47,380 nucleotides of DNA from a virus. Position 1 is the stretch's first letter. Each line of letters opens with the position of its first letter. Position numbers and translations under genes: made by a program. The notes under the pieces are model-generated. The model was not told the DNA's origin and made no database searches. It saw only the letters and a list, made by a program, of their open reading frames with translations. Of this stretch, positions 32,558-40,108 are shown piece after piece. The DNA lies in IMG/VR virus record IMGVR_UViG_3300017960_000004, positions 1 through 47,380 of that record; one strand, written 5' to 3'.

Positions 32558-33200
32558 CCTCGGCGAGCTCGGCGGGCTTCTGGGCGACGACGGGCGCGAC
32601 CTCGGTCCTGTTTTCGTCTCGAGCTCGGATCGCGTCGAGCAGCTCGGCGCCCATGCGACGGAGCTCGAGATTCACCACCGGCGGGCCGCCCTGCGCTTCC
32701 TGGGCCTCGCGCTCCGCCGTCTCGCGGTAGTGCCGTTCCTCGCGCGCCCGCGCAGCCTCGGCGACCTCAGCCTGGCGACGATCCTCGGCGAGCTCGGCGA
32801 ACGTCGCCGACCACCGCTCCATGGTCACGTCGCCAAAGACGTTGCGCGGATACCACCATTTCGCCGCCTGGCGCCCAGCCTCGATCAGCTCCGCGCACTG
32901 CTCGAGGTGCTCGATCAGGTCGTCGGCCTCGAGGCCGTCGTCCAGGCGAGCCTGCACCGCGGTGACGGACGGGGCAGAGCGCCAGGGCACCGCGGCGCCG
33001 CGAGGCGTCCGCTTGCGCATGGCCTCGACCACCCTGCGTGCGTCGCGGGAGGCGGTCTGCCAGGTGAGGCGCCGGGCTTGGCACGGTTCCTGCTCTAATT
33101 GCTCTCTTTTAACCAGATCTTGGTTAAAGAGAGAGGAATTAATTGCACTCGCCGTGCCAGGTTGGGGGTGACGTGTCGAGAAGTCGTGACTACTATCCAT
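32244..33200 (-). CDS. Replication-initiator-like protein (phage DnaT/O-type C-terminal motif)
   Basis: From ATG 33200. Residues about 55-105 (VQARLDDGLEADDLIEHLEQC...AKWWYPRNVFGDVTMERW) match the phage replication C-terminal pattern: rL-x-G...dl...W...P..vFg...fe. That domain occurs in replisome organisers that load host helicase. Residues 105-190 are a charged coiled coil. The last ~95 codons overlap the converging 442-aa gene by 314 bases and look like low-complexity read-through, so the functional protein may end earlier or the 3' end may be altered. A large AT-rich palindrome lies within its first 40 codons. GTG 33224 is the alternative start. Confidence 0.65.
   Translation of the reverse strand: MDSSHDFSTRHPQPGTASAINSSLFNQDLVKREQLEQEPCQARRLTWQTASRDARRVVEAMRKRTPRGAAVPWRSAPSVTAVQARLDDGLEADDLIEHLEQCAELIEAGRQAAKWWYPRNVFGDVTMERWSATFAELAEDRRQAEVAEAARAREERHYRETAEREAQEAQGGPPVVNLELRRMGAELLDAIRARDENRTEVAPVVAQKPAELAEVTPLRPTAPTPPALPAMPLRRYADASPTEAAGGSGSSAGRPAARPSASIRSEPGPASSPRQSPLIRSDGSPEAEPLSECRSASPTDPLRSTGTGNRRGWRVAPG
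33079..33159. other. Candidate replication origin: 81-bp AT-rich imperfect palindrome
   Basis: TGGCACGG (33079-33086) and CCGTGCCA (33152-33159) enclose CTCTCTTTTAACCA (33102-33115) and TGGTTAAAGAGAG (33121-33133) around a GATCT centre, with AATT blocks on both sides. It is strikingly AT-rich for this genome and lies within the 5' coding part of the replication-like gene, the arrangement used by lambda (ori inside O). No classic DnaA boxes or iterons were identified, so origin function is an inference. Confidence 0.5.
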
Positions 33201-33610
33201 GTCGGGCTCGCTCGTGACGCGCACGGGCTCATGCGAGCTCAGGAGGGGAAGGCCGGGACGGGTCTTCCCCTCCCCCCTTTGGGGGGTGCAGCGGTCCGAT
33301 CACGGTACACCGGGAACGCGGAGCCGCCTACGCTGACCGACCGTGCATGTGAACGGAGCTTCGCCGCTAGATCTTGTGGTCGTGCCTGGCGACACCCCAA
33401 GATCTAGACGCGCCTGCGCGCGGGGCTGCGACCCCCCGCGCGCTACTCGTCACGTCGGCGACTTTAGACGTGGGAGATCGCGCAGCCGGGCAGACCCACG
33501 TGAAGGAGGGAAGGCGGCGCGACGCTGGACAGCGGACCACACCTCGCTAGACGGTACAACCCCCAGGGGGTACGCTGCTCGTGCGGGCTGCGACCCCGCG
33601 AGGCAGACCT
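33201..33610. promoter_or_regulatory. Control region between replication gene and plus operon
   Basis: About 400 bases with no convincing gene. It holds an inverted repeat CTAGATCTTGTGG / CCCCAAGATCTAG (33367-33379 and 33395-33407, 12 of 13 pairs, 15-base spacer) whose AGATCTTG core also occurs at the centre of the palindrome near 33115-33122. It also holds a very stable GC hairpin (GCGCGCGGGG 33416-33425 with CCCCGCGCGC 33434-33443) and a CCCCC-a-GGGGG inverted repeat just upstream of the plus operon's first ATG. These are suitable for operators, an antiterminator or terminator, or replication control. Confidence 0.5.
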
Positions 33611-33973
33611 ATGACCGACAACACGTTCACCCCCGCGCGGGCGCAAGAGTGCGACCGTCTCCTGTCCATCCTGATCGGCACCGCGGACGCGGCCGAGCGC
33701 CTGGCCGCCGGCCGAGCTCTCGGCGTCGTCTCCCCGGAGGGCGTCACGCCCGTGCAGTCCACCGTGATCACGCGTTGCGTCCGAACGGCAGACGGCAACC
33801 TGTGGGCGCAGCTCGAGGGCGCCCAGGGACCGATCGCGCAGTACGTCCTGCCGGCGCTCACCATGCAGAGCGTGCTCGCGGCGGTCGCTGCGATCACCAG
33901 CTACCCGCACCTCACCGCAGAGGAGCACGCCGCCCACACCAGCGCGTTCCAGACTGCCAAGGAAGATGCGTAG
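33611..33973 (+). CDS. Hypothetical protein, 120 aa
   Basis: A 120-aa soluble alpha/beta protein from ATG 33611 (an upstream in-frame start lies in poor sequence). The segments RALGVVSPEG and VITRCVRTADGNLWAQL hint at a small beta sheet, with a helical C-terminus. It is the first gene of the plus block running to 37867, and its stop overlaps the next gene. Family unrecognised. Confidence 0.65.
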   Translation: MTDNTFTPARAQECDRLLSILIGTADAAERLAAGRALGVVSPEGVTPVQSTVITRCVRTADGNLWAQLEGAQGPIAQYVLPALTMQSVLAAVAAITSYPHLTAEEHAAHTSAFQTAKEDA

Positions 33974-34661
33974 GATGGGACGCTTCACCGACGCGCTGAC
34001 CAAGAAAGGCGCCACCACGGAGCGCCGCAAGACCTGGACGCTCGGGTCGTTTCACACCTGGCGCACGGACGGCCGAGGCCCCCGTGAGCTCCTCGAGGGG
34101 TTGATCGACCAGCTCCACGACGCGGCGCGCCGGCAGGGGCGACTGACCCCGCGCGAGGACATTGACCCGTTTGTCGCCGACCCCTTGGCCGCGGTGGTCG
34201 GCATGGCCACTGTCGAGGAGCTCGAGCGCCTGCACGCGCGGATCGAAGACATCGAGCTGGCCATGAAGATCGCCACCGAGCGGCTGCTCGAGCTCGAGGG
34301 CAACGCCCCGCGCGCGCACGCAGTGCCCAGGAGCGCGCCTGCGGCGGACGGTGGCCTGCGCCAGGCCCTGATCCGGGGAGCGACCGTGCAGGGCTACCGG
34401 CTGCGCGACGCAAAGGTCGGCCGGTCTAGCAGGCGCTGCTACGTCGAGCAGGCCCAGGGCGATGGGCAGTGGCAGGTGGTCTGGGCCGGCGGCCACAAGG
34501 CGGGCGAGGACGCCCGCGGTCGCGCGCTGCTTGAGGGGGCGAACGCCGCCCTGGCCATGGCCGAGGGACGCATGGTGCCGGACGCCGAGCCTCACGAGCA
34601 GGACACCGAACCCCCCGAAGACCGCGAGGGCGACGACGCCACGGAGGACGATGCGCCGTGA
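33966..34661 (+). CDS. Hypothetical protein, 231 aa
   Basis: A 231-aa protein with a basic N-terminus, a long charged helix (ELERLHARIEDIELAMKIATERLLELEG, about 80-110), a small domain (RQALIRGATVQGYRLRDAKV, CYVEQAQGDGQWQVVWAGG) and an acidic C-terminal tail. Two in-frame ATGs lie nine bases apart (33966, 33975); the first overlaps the previous stop. The coiled coil suggests oligomerisation. Function unknown. Confidence 0.65.
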   Translation: MRRMGRFTDALTKKGATTERRKTWTLGSFHTWRTDGRGPRELLEGLIDQLHDAARRQGRLTPREDIDPFVADPLAAVVGMATVEELERLHARIEDIELAMKIATERLLELEGNAPRAHAVPRSAPAADGGLRQALIRGATVQGYRLRDAKVGRSSRRCYVEQAQGDGQWQVVWAGGHKAGEDARGRALLEGANAALAMAEGRMVPDAEPHEQDTEPPEDREGDDATEDDAP

Positions 34662-34867
34662 GTCAATCCAGCTTGTTCGGAGCGCCGCGGTGCTCGAGCT
34701 GCGGCGCTGAGATCGTGTGGATCGCGTCCGCCAAGTCTGGCCGCCCGATCCCCTGTGAGCCGCCGCTCGTCACGGTGGTGACCCGCGGCGGCGAGGTGGT
34801 GACCGGCTACGTTTCGCACTTCGCCACGTGCCCCCACGCCGACACACACCGCCAGGGGGACGCATGA
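34658..34867 (+). CDS. Phage-type zinc-binding protein, 69 aa
   Basis: A 69-aa protein starting at GTG 34658 (GTGA overlap). It carries CSSCGAEIVWIASAKSGRPIPCEP followed by SHFATCPHAD, a layout (CxxC... GRxIP... SHFATCPxA) that I know as a recurrent small phage zinc-binding protein. The cysteines and histidine would bind one zinc. Its role in phages is not established. Coupled to the winged-helix gene downstream. Confidence 0.8.
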   Translation: MSQSSLFGAPRCSSCGAEIVWIASAKSGRPIPCEPPLVTVVTRGGEVVTGYVSHFATCPHADTHRQGDA

Positions 34868-35355
34868 GCATCGACTACCGAGCGCAGTGCGAGCGCCTCG
34901 AGCAGGCGCTGGCGAAGGTGCTCCCGTCGCTTCACGAGCACGACCCGCACGCGCAGCGAGCTCGAGCGGTGCTGGACGAGCACCGCCGAGAGGTGCGCCG
35001 CGAAAGGGCCCGCCAGGAGCAGGAGCTCCAGGGCTCGCTGTTCGCCAAGCCCGCGGGGATCCCCTACCGGCCGCACGTGCAGCAGGACACGTCGCTTGAG
35101 GCGGCTCACGACCTGGGCAAGCGGCGCGCCGAAACGATACGCGGCGAGGTGCTCGCGGCGCTCCGACTGCGACCGCAGACTGACCAGGAGCTCGCGGCGC
35201 GACTCAAGATCGAGGGCAACACGCTACGCCCGCGCCGGATCGAGCTGTGCGATCGGGGCCTGGTGCGGGACAGTGGGCGCCGGGCGCTGACCAAGCACAA
35301 GCGCCAGGCGATCGTTTGGGAGGCCGTGCCGGTCGGAGGGGTGGGCAAGCCGTGA
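34864..35355 (+). CDS. Winged-helix DNA-binding protein, 163 aa
   Basis: The N-terminal half is a charged coiled coil. The C-terminal half is a winged helix of the phage type: DTSLEAAHDLGKRRAETIRG, then VLAALRLRPQTDQELAARL, the recognition-helix region EGNTLRPRRIELCDRGLV, and a wing ending RQAIVWEAV. It starts at ATG 34864 (ATGA overlap). Such proteins regulate late genes or assist DNA metabolism in phages. It could recognise one of the operator repeats in this element, but no direct link is visible. Confidence 0.82.
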   Translation: MSIDYRAQCERLEQALAKVLPSLHEHDPHAQRARAVLDEHRREVRRERARQEQELQGSLFAKPAGIPYRPHVQQDTSLEAAHDLGKRRAETIRGEVLAALRLRPQTDQELAARLKIEGNTLRPRRIELCDRGLVRDSGRRALTKHKRQAIVWEAVPVGGVGKP

Positions 35356-35927
35356 GGCAGCAGCTCGGCCTTCCGTCCGTCGAGGTGTCCTACAGCGAAG
35401 AGGACGGCGAGACACACAGCGACGCCTTCTACACGCCGCTCGAGTGGGCCGAGCTCGTGGACAAGTTCTATGCAAACGACGGCGGACTCACGCTCGATCC
35501 CGCGTGGCACCCCAACAGCCTGATTCAGCCGGAGATCGGCTACACGCGCGCGCAAAACGGCCTGGTGCAGCCGTGGCCCAAGGGGGCCAACGGCTATCTG
35601 AACCCGCCGTACTCGGACGTGACGCCCTTCCTCGAGCTCGTTTCGCAGCACCACTCGGAGCACGGCGGGACGTGGCTGATCTTGCTCAAGGTGGACACCT
35701 CGACCGCCTGGTGGCGGCAGTACGTGTGGGAGGCGGCGTGCCGCGTCTCGTTTCTCTACTCGAGGGTGGGCTTTCGCCACCAGGGCCAGAAGATGCCGCA
35801 CGCGGCGTGGCCCTCGGCGTTCGTGCTCTACGCACACCGGGAGAAGGGGCCGCGACGCCGGGCGCAGCTTTCGCGCTTTTCGCGCTGCTTCGGGCAGGGC
35901 CGTGGGCACCTCTGGAAGCCCGACTAG
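35352..35927 (+). CDS. Phage Dam-type DNA N6-adenine methyltransferase
   Basis: A 191-aa enzyme from GTG 35352 (overlapping the previous stop). It has FYTPLEWAELV near the start, LDPAWHPNSL with the LDP substrate/cofactor motif at 48-50, QNGLVQPWPKG, and catalytic NPPY at 84-87 (GYLNPPYSDV), followed by WLILLKVDTSTAWW and FLYSRVGF. This is the phage DNA N-6-adenine-methyltransferase family, which methylates adenine, often in GATC. It would protect viral DNA from restriction or mark it, and it gives the element two adenine methyltransferases together with the 2427-aa protein. Confidence 0.93.
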   Translation: MRQQLGLPSVEVSYSEEDGETHSDAFYTPLEWAELVDKFYANDGGLTLDPAWHPNSLIQPEIGYTRAQNGLVQPWPKGANGYLNPPYSDVTPFLELVSQHHSEHGGTWLILLKVDTSTAWWRQYVWEAACRVSFLYSRVGFRHQGQKMPHAAWPSAFVLYAHREKGPRRRAQLSRFSRCFGQGRGHLWKPD

Positions 35928-35971
35928 GGCGTGTGCGCGCATCGTGCTAGCGGTGCGCGGCGCGCTTGATC

Positions 35972-35983
35972 TAAGATGCGCGC
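35972..35983 (+). promoter_or_regulatory. -10 element for a leaderless start
   Basis: TAAGAT (35972-35977) ends six bases before ATG 35984, the same spacing as at the symmetric operator. No good -35 is visible. It would start a separate transcript for the two proteins with the shared N-terminal motif. Confidence 0.5.
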
Positions 35984-36355
35984 ATGACGTTTCCCACCGG
36001 CGCTACCACGGGCGCACCCCTCGACCTGGCCTCCACCACCGCGCGCGTCCAGTCTCAGGCGCTTGCGATCGATACCGCTGCGGACCTCACCGCGGACGAC
36101 TCGGGAAAAGCCTTCATTCTCAACCCCGACGCAGCTCCCCTCGGGCAGGCGCTGCCTCCGGTGGACGCCGACGCGATCGGCTTCACCGTGACGATCGTCA
36201 ACATCGACGACGCCAACGCGGTGAACGTCACCTCCGGCACCGACAACTTCAACGGCGCCGCGGGCCCGGTGGCGATCCCCGCCGGCGAGTCCCGCACCTT
36301 CATCGCCGTGCAGTTTGACGGCGGCGCCTTCGGCTACGCCGTCGTGGGGGCCTGA
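35984..36355 (+). CDS. Beta-rich protein with shared N-terminal motif, 123 aa
   Basis: A 123-aa protein beginning MTFPTGATTGAPLDL, nearly the same as the next gene's start (MTFPTGGTSGAPIDL). The rest is beta-rich (FTVTIVNIDDANAVNVTSG, ESRTFIAVQFDGGAFGYAVV) with no catalytic motif, resembling a small trimeric knob or fibre-head domain. The common N-terminus could be the attachment point to the particle. Start ATG 35984 lies six bases after a -10 element. Confidence 0.7.
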   Translation: MTFPTGATTGAPLDLASTTARVQSQALAIDTAADLTADDSGKAFILNPDAAPLGQALPPVDADAIGFTVTIVNIDDANAVNVTSGTDNFNGAAGPVAIPAGESRTFIAVQFDGGAFGYAVVGA

Positions 36356-36358
36356 TCC

Positions 36359-37255
36359 GTGACGTTTCCGACCGGAGGAACAAGCGGTGCGCCGATCGAT
36401 CTGGTCAGTCTCGCCGGCGCGCCGAGCTCGGCGGGCCTGGTGGACTACCTTGTCGATCCGACGCTGAGCCCCAACCCTTCGCAGCGGATCTTCGCCGACC
36501 TGGGCGCGGCGTGTGACGCCGCCCTCGCGGACGGCAACCCAGCGAAGATCACCGTCCGTGGCAACGTCACGACCGGGCCCCGCTCCGGCGAGCTCGCGTC
36601 GGCCTACGTCGTCCCCGATGGATCCGTCCTGTGTGGCGCCACCCCCCTGCCCGTGGACTTCTCCGGCTTGGGTCCCGACGTGGTGACCCTGGGCGACGGG
36701 TCCACGTTCGCCGGCTTTGACGTGTTCCAAGACATTGGGATCACCACTACGTCGGCCGGCAGCGCGCCCCTCGATTCAGCGTTTCTGCTCGAGGGCAACA
36801 CGCTCATGCAGCGTGTCGCCGTTCTGGGCGGCGGCGCTACCTCAAATTCGGTTCTGCGCGTGCTGGCAGCGGGCACCCAGGTGTGGGTCGAGAGCAGTCT
36901 TTTTGGAGACGGCGGCAGCCAGCAGGTGATCGACACCGGCGCTTTCGCCCCGGTGATCTTCCAGATCGACTCGCGGTCGCGCATCGAGGACGACGTGTTT
37001 CGCAACGTCGTCGGCGGCGACACGCAGGTGACCTTCGAGCTTGGCTCGGAGGTAAGTACGACGCAGACCAACGCGGCCGGCACCTTCTCGATCGACCCGC
37101 TGAGCAACACGCCGGCGGGGATCCTCGAGTCGGCCGGGCCCGCGCCAGTGTTCGGCACCAACCTGTTTGCAGGGGGCGTGGGGGACAGCACCGAGGCCGT
37201 GCGACGCATGGCCCAGCTCCTGTATGTCCTGAACGGGAACACCGAGATCCCGTGA
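36359..37255 (+). CDS. Candidate receptor-binding/fibre protein, 298 aa
   Basis: Starts at GTG 36359 with the same N-terminal motif as the gene before it, then a repetitive beta pattern typical of a right-handed beta-helix or trimeric fibre (VVPDGSVLCGATPLPV, TLGDGSTFAGFDVFQD, SVLRVLAAGTQVWVES). Such proteins bind and sometimes degrade host polysaccharides. No glycosidase residues were identified with confidence. It is three bases after the 123-aa gene, so both are co-expressed. Confidence 0.65.
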   Translation: MTFPTGGTSGAPIDLVSLAGAPSSAGLVDYLVDPTLSPNPSQRIFADLGAACDAALADGNPAKITVRGNVTTGPRSGELASAYVVPDGSVLCGATPLPVDFSGLGPDVVTLGDGSTFAGFDVFQDIGITTTSAGSAPLDSAFLLEGNTLMQRVAVLGGGATSNSVLRVLAAGTQVWVESSLFGDGGSQQVIDTGAFAPVIFQIDSRSRIEDDVFRNVVGGDTQVTFELGSEVSTTQTNAAGTFSIDPLSNTPAGILESAGPAPVFGTNLFAGGVGDSTEAVRRMAQLLYVLNGNTEIP

Positions 37256-37506
37256 GGCAAGCCGCACACGCGGCCCTGGTCGCGGTGGTCCTGAGCTCGA
37301 GCGGGTGTCTCGCGGCGAAGCTGCGAGGCCCCGCCGAGGACCACGCGATCCAGGCGCGGATCGTCGCCGACCGCTACGCCGAGGGCGACTACTCACGCGA
37401 AGACCTCGAGCTCGACCTCGAGGAGCTCGCGCGCCAGGCCGAGCTGCTCGAGCAGATCGTCAAGCAGCGACCGGGCGACCCCGAAGGCGACGATGCCCCG
37501 GAGTGA
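37252..37506 (+). CDS. Small lipoprotein, 84 aa
   Basis: Starts at GTG 37252 (GTGA). The signal peptide ends in a lipobox (VVLSSSGC), followed by a charged coiled-coil helix (REDLELDLEELARQAELLEQIV) and an acidic tail. Short lipoproteins of this form occur as outer-membrane spanins (Rz1-like) in lysis cassettes, but the gene is separated from the holin-like protein and no inner-membrane spanin is adjacent, so a virion or envelope role is equally possible. Confidence 0.7.
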   Translation: MRQAAHAALVAVVLSSSGCLAAKLRGPAEDHAIQARIVADRYAEGDYSREDLELDLEELARQAELLEQIVKQRPGDPEGDDAPE

Positions 37507-37867
37507 CGACGACCGGATCGCCGAGCTCGCCGGCGCGCTGATCGATCGGATCGACCCGAACTGCTACGCGTGCCGCGAGGCGCGGTCCTGGGCCGACCAG
37601 CACGCGGCCAGCCTGGTACGCGTGGCCCTCGAAGACTCGCAGGCGGTGCTGCGTCACCTGGCCCGCGGGCGCACGCGTGCCGCTCGAGTGGCGGTCGCGC
37701 AGCAGCTCCGCGGGCGCGCCTGGCGAAGCTACATGCGCAACACGACCCGCGAGCTCCGGTCGATCCGGGACCAGCGGGTCCGTGTCATGCGCGCGCTCCG
37801 AGATCTCGGTCGCGCCGCCGCGATGGTGGTCGGGCGAGCCGGCCTGGCCGCCCTCGAGCGCCGCTAG
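37493..37867 (+). CDS. Basic helical protein, 124 aa
   Basis: A 124-aa Arg-rich helical protein (RIDPNCYACREARSW, then a long basic region). It starts at ATG 37493, overlapping the lipoprotein gene by 14 bases. The one CxxC pair is insufficient for a zinc finger. The high arginine content suggests nucleic-acid binding. Last gene of this plus block; it converges with the zinc-ribbon gene. Confidence 0.6.
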   Translation: MPRSDDDRIAELAGALIDRIDPNCYACREARSWADQHAASLVRVALEDSQAVLRHLARGRTRAARVAVAQQLRGRAWRSYMRNTTRELRSIRDQRVRVMRALRDLGRAAAMVVGRAGLAALERR

Positions 37868-37890
37868 CCGACCGCGCCGCTAGCCGACCG
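37859..37890. repeat. 16-bp tandem duplication spanning two convergent stop codons
   Basis: CGCCGCTAGCCGACCG is repeated head-to-tail (37859-37874, 37875-37890). The first copy carries the TAG stop of the plus gene and the second carries the TAG stop (as cta) of the minus gene. It looks like a recent slippage duplication that fixed the boundary between convergent genes. Confidence 0.85.
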
Positions 37891-38212
37891 CGGCGGGGTT
37901 GCCGGGGCGGATCTCGCCGCAGGCCAGGCAGCGGCTGAGCTCCATGGGCTGACCCTGCACCACGATCTTGCGGGGGTTCGTGCTTTTGCACGAAGGGCAG
38001 CTCCAGTGGGTGAGCGACGTGGGGGGGCTCGGCTGCGGCCGGTGCTCGATCACCTCCGCGTCGATGATCTCCTCGCCTTGCTCGACTCGAGCGAGCGACT
38101 GCTCTTGCTCCGCGGGGATCGGAAAGCCGGTCGGGCTCTCGTCGCCGGCATGGTTGTCGAGGCGTGCGCCGAAGCCGGCGGGGGGTGCGGATGGGCCCTT
38201 GTGGGTCTGCAT
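37880..38212 (-). CDS. Zinc-ribbon protein, 110 aa
   Basis: A 110-aa protein with a disordered Pro/Ser-rich first half and a C-terminal zinc ribbon: CPSCKSTNPRKIVVQ... SRCLACGEIRPG (two CxxC pairs about 22 residues apart). Zinc ribbons bind nucleic acid or protein. It begins four bases after the 100-aa gene ends, both transcribed leftwards from the divergent start at 38517-38520. Confidence 0.75.
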   Translation of the reverse strand: MQTHKGPSAPPAGFGARLDNHAGDESPTGFPIPAEQEQSLARVEQGEEIIDAEVIEHRPQPSPPTSLTHWSCPSCKSTNPRKIVVQGQPMELSRCLACGEIRPGNPAAVG

Positions 38213-38216
38213 TGGA

Positions 38217-38519
38217 TCACTCTACCACCCAGGCCAGATCGTCGGCCGCCGCGTAGGCCCAGCCGTAGGGGCCGAGCTCCTCGCCGGCCTCGTACATGAG
38301 GGCCGGAGTCCCGTTGCGAAGGGCCAAGCGAAGTCGATCGGGCGTCGCCTCGAGGACGAAATAGGGGCACCCCTGCTTGTCCTGGACGACCTGGCCGGGC
38401 TTGAGGGCTGCACAGGTGGCCGCGGGGAGCTCGAGGGCCTTGCGCTGCGATACCAGGGCCGGGGGGTGGCACGCGGCCCTGACCATGAGGCGTTGAAGGG
38501 GGTTGAGGGGGGTCTGCAT
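38217..38519 (-). CDS. Hypothetical protein, 100 aa
   Basis: A 100-aa beta-rich protein (CAALKPGQVVQDKQGCPYFVLEATPDRLRL...) whose ATG (38519-38517) overlaps the first ATG of the PAPS-reductase-like gene on the other strand. A -10-like TACCAT seven bases upstream suggests leaderless translation. The family is unrecognised; the small beta-barrel look suggests a binding domain. Confidence 0.65.
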   Translation of the reverse strand: MQTPLNPLQRLMVRAACHPPALVSQRKALELPAATCAALKPGQVVQDKQGCPYFVLEATPDRLRLALRNGTPALMYEAGEELGPYGWAYAAADDLAWVVE

Positions 38520-38544
38520 GCGTAGGATGGTACGATACGACGTG
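38517..38544. promoter_or_regulatory. Overlapping divergent start codons and -10 elements
   Basis: CATG at 38517-38520 provides an ATG on each strand. TACCAT on minus (38532-38527) lies seven bases before the minus ATG. TACGAT on plus (38531-38536) lies five bases before the in-frame GTG 38542, an alternative start for the plus gene. The two -10-like hexamers overlap, so transcription in the two directions would be mutually exclusive. Confidence 0.45.
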
Positions 38545-40101
38545 TCTGCGCTGCTGCCTGGCTTCGAGGATCTCGAGGACGCCCCTCGAGCCGGCGCGTC
38601 ACGCATCTCGGCGCTGACTTACCCCACGGCCCCCATGCCGAAGACGTGGAACGGGCGCCGCCTGGTGCTCCACCGGGGCCTGTACTACCTGTTCCCCGAC
38701 GAAACGGCCAACGGTTACGGTCCCGGCTCGATCTCCACTCGAGCACCGGACGGGACTCGAGCACCGGACGGGTTTGTCAACCCTCGAGCTCGGTTCGTGC
38801 TCGAGGACGGGCGCGTCCGCGAGCTCCGGCCGCTCCCGGCCTGGCGGCGCTCGTCGCCGTCGCCGTCCTCGCCTTGGGAGCGGATCCCCGAAAAGCAGCA
38901 GCTCGCCAAGATGCGCGGCAAAAGCCGCGCGGTGCTGCGCTACCAAGGCCGGATCTACAAGCACCCCGACAAGGCGGCGAAGGGTGGAGGACGCGAGCTT
39001 TACCAGGGAAAGATCGCCGGCGTCGCGCCCGGTGGCCCGGTCTGGTGGAGCTCGAGGGCCAAGCCCGACGAGATCTACCGCCTCGACCCGCTGACAGACT
39101 CCCAGGTGCTGGCGATCCAGTTTGCCTGCTGGCTCGGCGCTCGCTACGACCTCACCACCCAGCGCGGGCGAGCTCGAGCGCTCCAGTACCTCGTGAACGA
39201 ACTAGACGCCCTGGTCGTGGTCAATCACAGCGGGGGCAAGGACTCGCAGGCCATGTATGCCTACCTCACCCGCGAGCTCAAGCTGCCGCGCGGCAACATC
39301 GAGGTGATCCACGCCGACCTCCCCGACGCGGACTGGCCGGGCACCTGGGACCACATTCGCGCCAACGTCGATCACACTCCCGTCAAGGTCCAGGCGACGA
39401 TGGGCGACGACAAGCCCAAGCTGCTCACCGAGTACGTGCTGCGCCGGGGAAGGTGGCCGAGCGCCCAGCAGCGCTACTGCACCAGCGACCTGAAGCGTGA
39501 CCCGATCGACAAGTGGGTACGCGCGAAGGTGGACGAGCGTAACGCCGACGTGCTCGAGGGGCGCCAGGTGGACCTTCCGATCCACGGAGCTCGCCGGATC
39601 ATCGTCAACGCGATCGGCCTGCGTGCCGAGGAGAGCGACGACCGAGCCTACCTCAACCCCTGGGAGACGAACCTCGCCGATAGCGCGCGCAACCGGATCT
39701 GGATCGACTACCTCCCGATCCACCCGTGGACAACCGAGCAGGTGTTTGCGCAGATCAAGCGAGCCGGCCAGGAGCCGTTTTGGATCTACGGGCAGACGCC
39801 GGCGCACCGCGAGCGCCTGCGCAAGTACGGTGCGGTGGACAACGCCGGTAACGTCGTACCGATGCAGCGCATGAGCTGCACGTTCTGCATCATGGGCTCG
39901 ATCCGTGACCTGGGCGTGGCTTCCCTGGTCCACCCGGAGCGGGTCGAAACCTACTGCAACATTGAAAAGGCCACGAAGCACCGTTTCCGCGCGGGTGTAG
40001 ACTTCGGCGAGCTCGTGGAGAGGGGGCGTCGGGCGGTCGCCACGGCCACCGAGGACGCAGCGCGCAAGGTGCGTGCCAAGCGCCTGCGGGTTGTGCGATG
40101 A
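38518..40101 (+). CDS. PAPS-reductase/DndC-like ATP pyrophosphatase, 527 aa
   Basis: The N-terminal ~200 residues are unassigned and include a duplicated TRAPDG. The rest is an adenine-nucleotide alpha-hydrolase domain: VVVNHSGGKDSQAMYAY with the PP-loop SGGKDS at 238-243, RYCTSDLKRDP (Cys321), IGLRAEESDDR, and CTFCIMG (Cys454, Cys457). A Cys plus a downstream CxxC can bind an iron-sulphur cluster as in DndC and related phage PAPS reductases. The family activates or transfers sulphur, sometimes to DNA or tRNA. No dnd partners are present. Start ATG 38518; GTG 38542 is possible. Confidence 0.85.
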   Translation: MRRMVRYDVSALLPGFEDLEDAPRAGASRISALTYPTAPMPKTWNGRRLVLHRGLYYLFPDETANGYGPGSISTRAPDGTRAPDGFVNPRARFVLEDGRVRELRPLPAWRRSSPSPSSPWERIPEKQQLAKMRGKSRAVLRYQGRIYKHPDKAAKGGGRELYQGKIAGVAPGGPVWWSSRAKPDEIYRLDPLTDSQVLAIQFACWLGARYDLTTQRGRARALQYLVNELDALVVVNHSGGKDSQAMYAYLTRELKLPRGNIEVIHADLPDADWPGTWDHIRANVDHTPVKVQATMGDDKPKLLTEYVLRRGRWPSAQQRYCTSDLKRDPIDKWVRAKVDERNADVLEGRQVDLPIHGARRIIVNAIGLRAEESDDRAYLNPWETNLADSARNRIWIDYLPIHPWTTEQVFAQIKRAGQEPFWIYGQTPAHRERLRKYGAVDNAGNVVPMQRMSCTFCIMGSIRDLGVASLVHPERVETYCNIEKATKHRFRAGVDFGELVERGRRAVATATEDAARKVRAKRLRVVR

Positions 40102-40108
40102 TGCCTCC

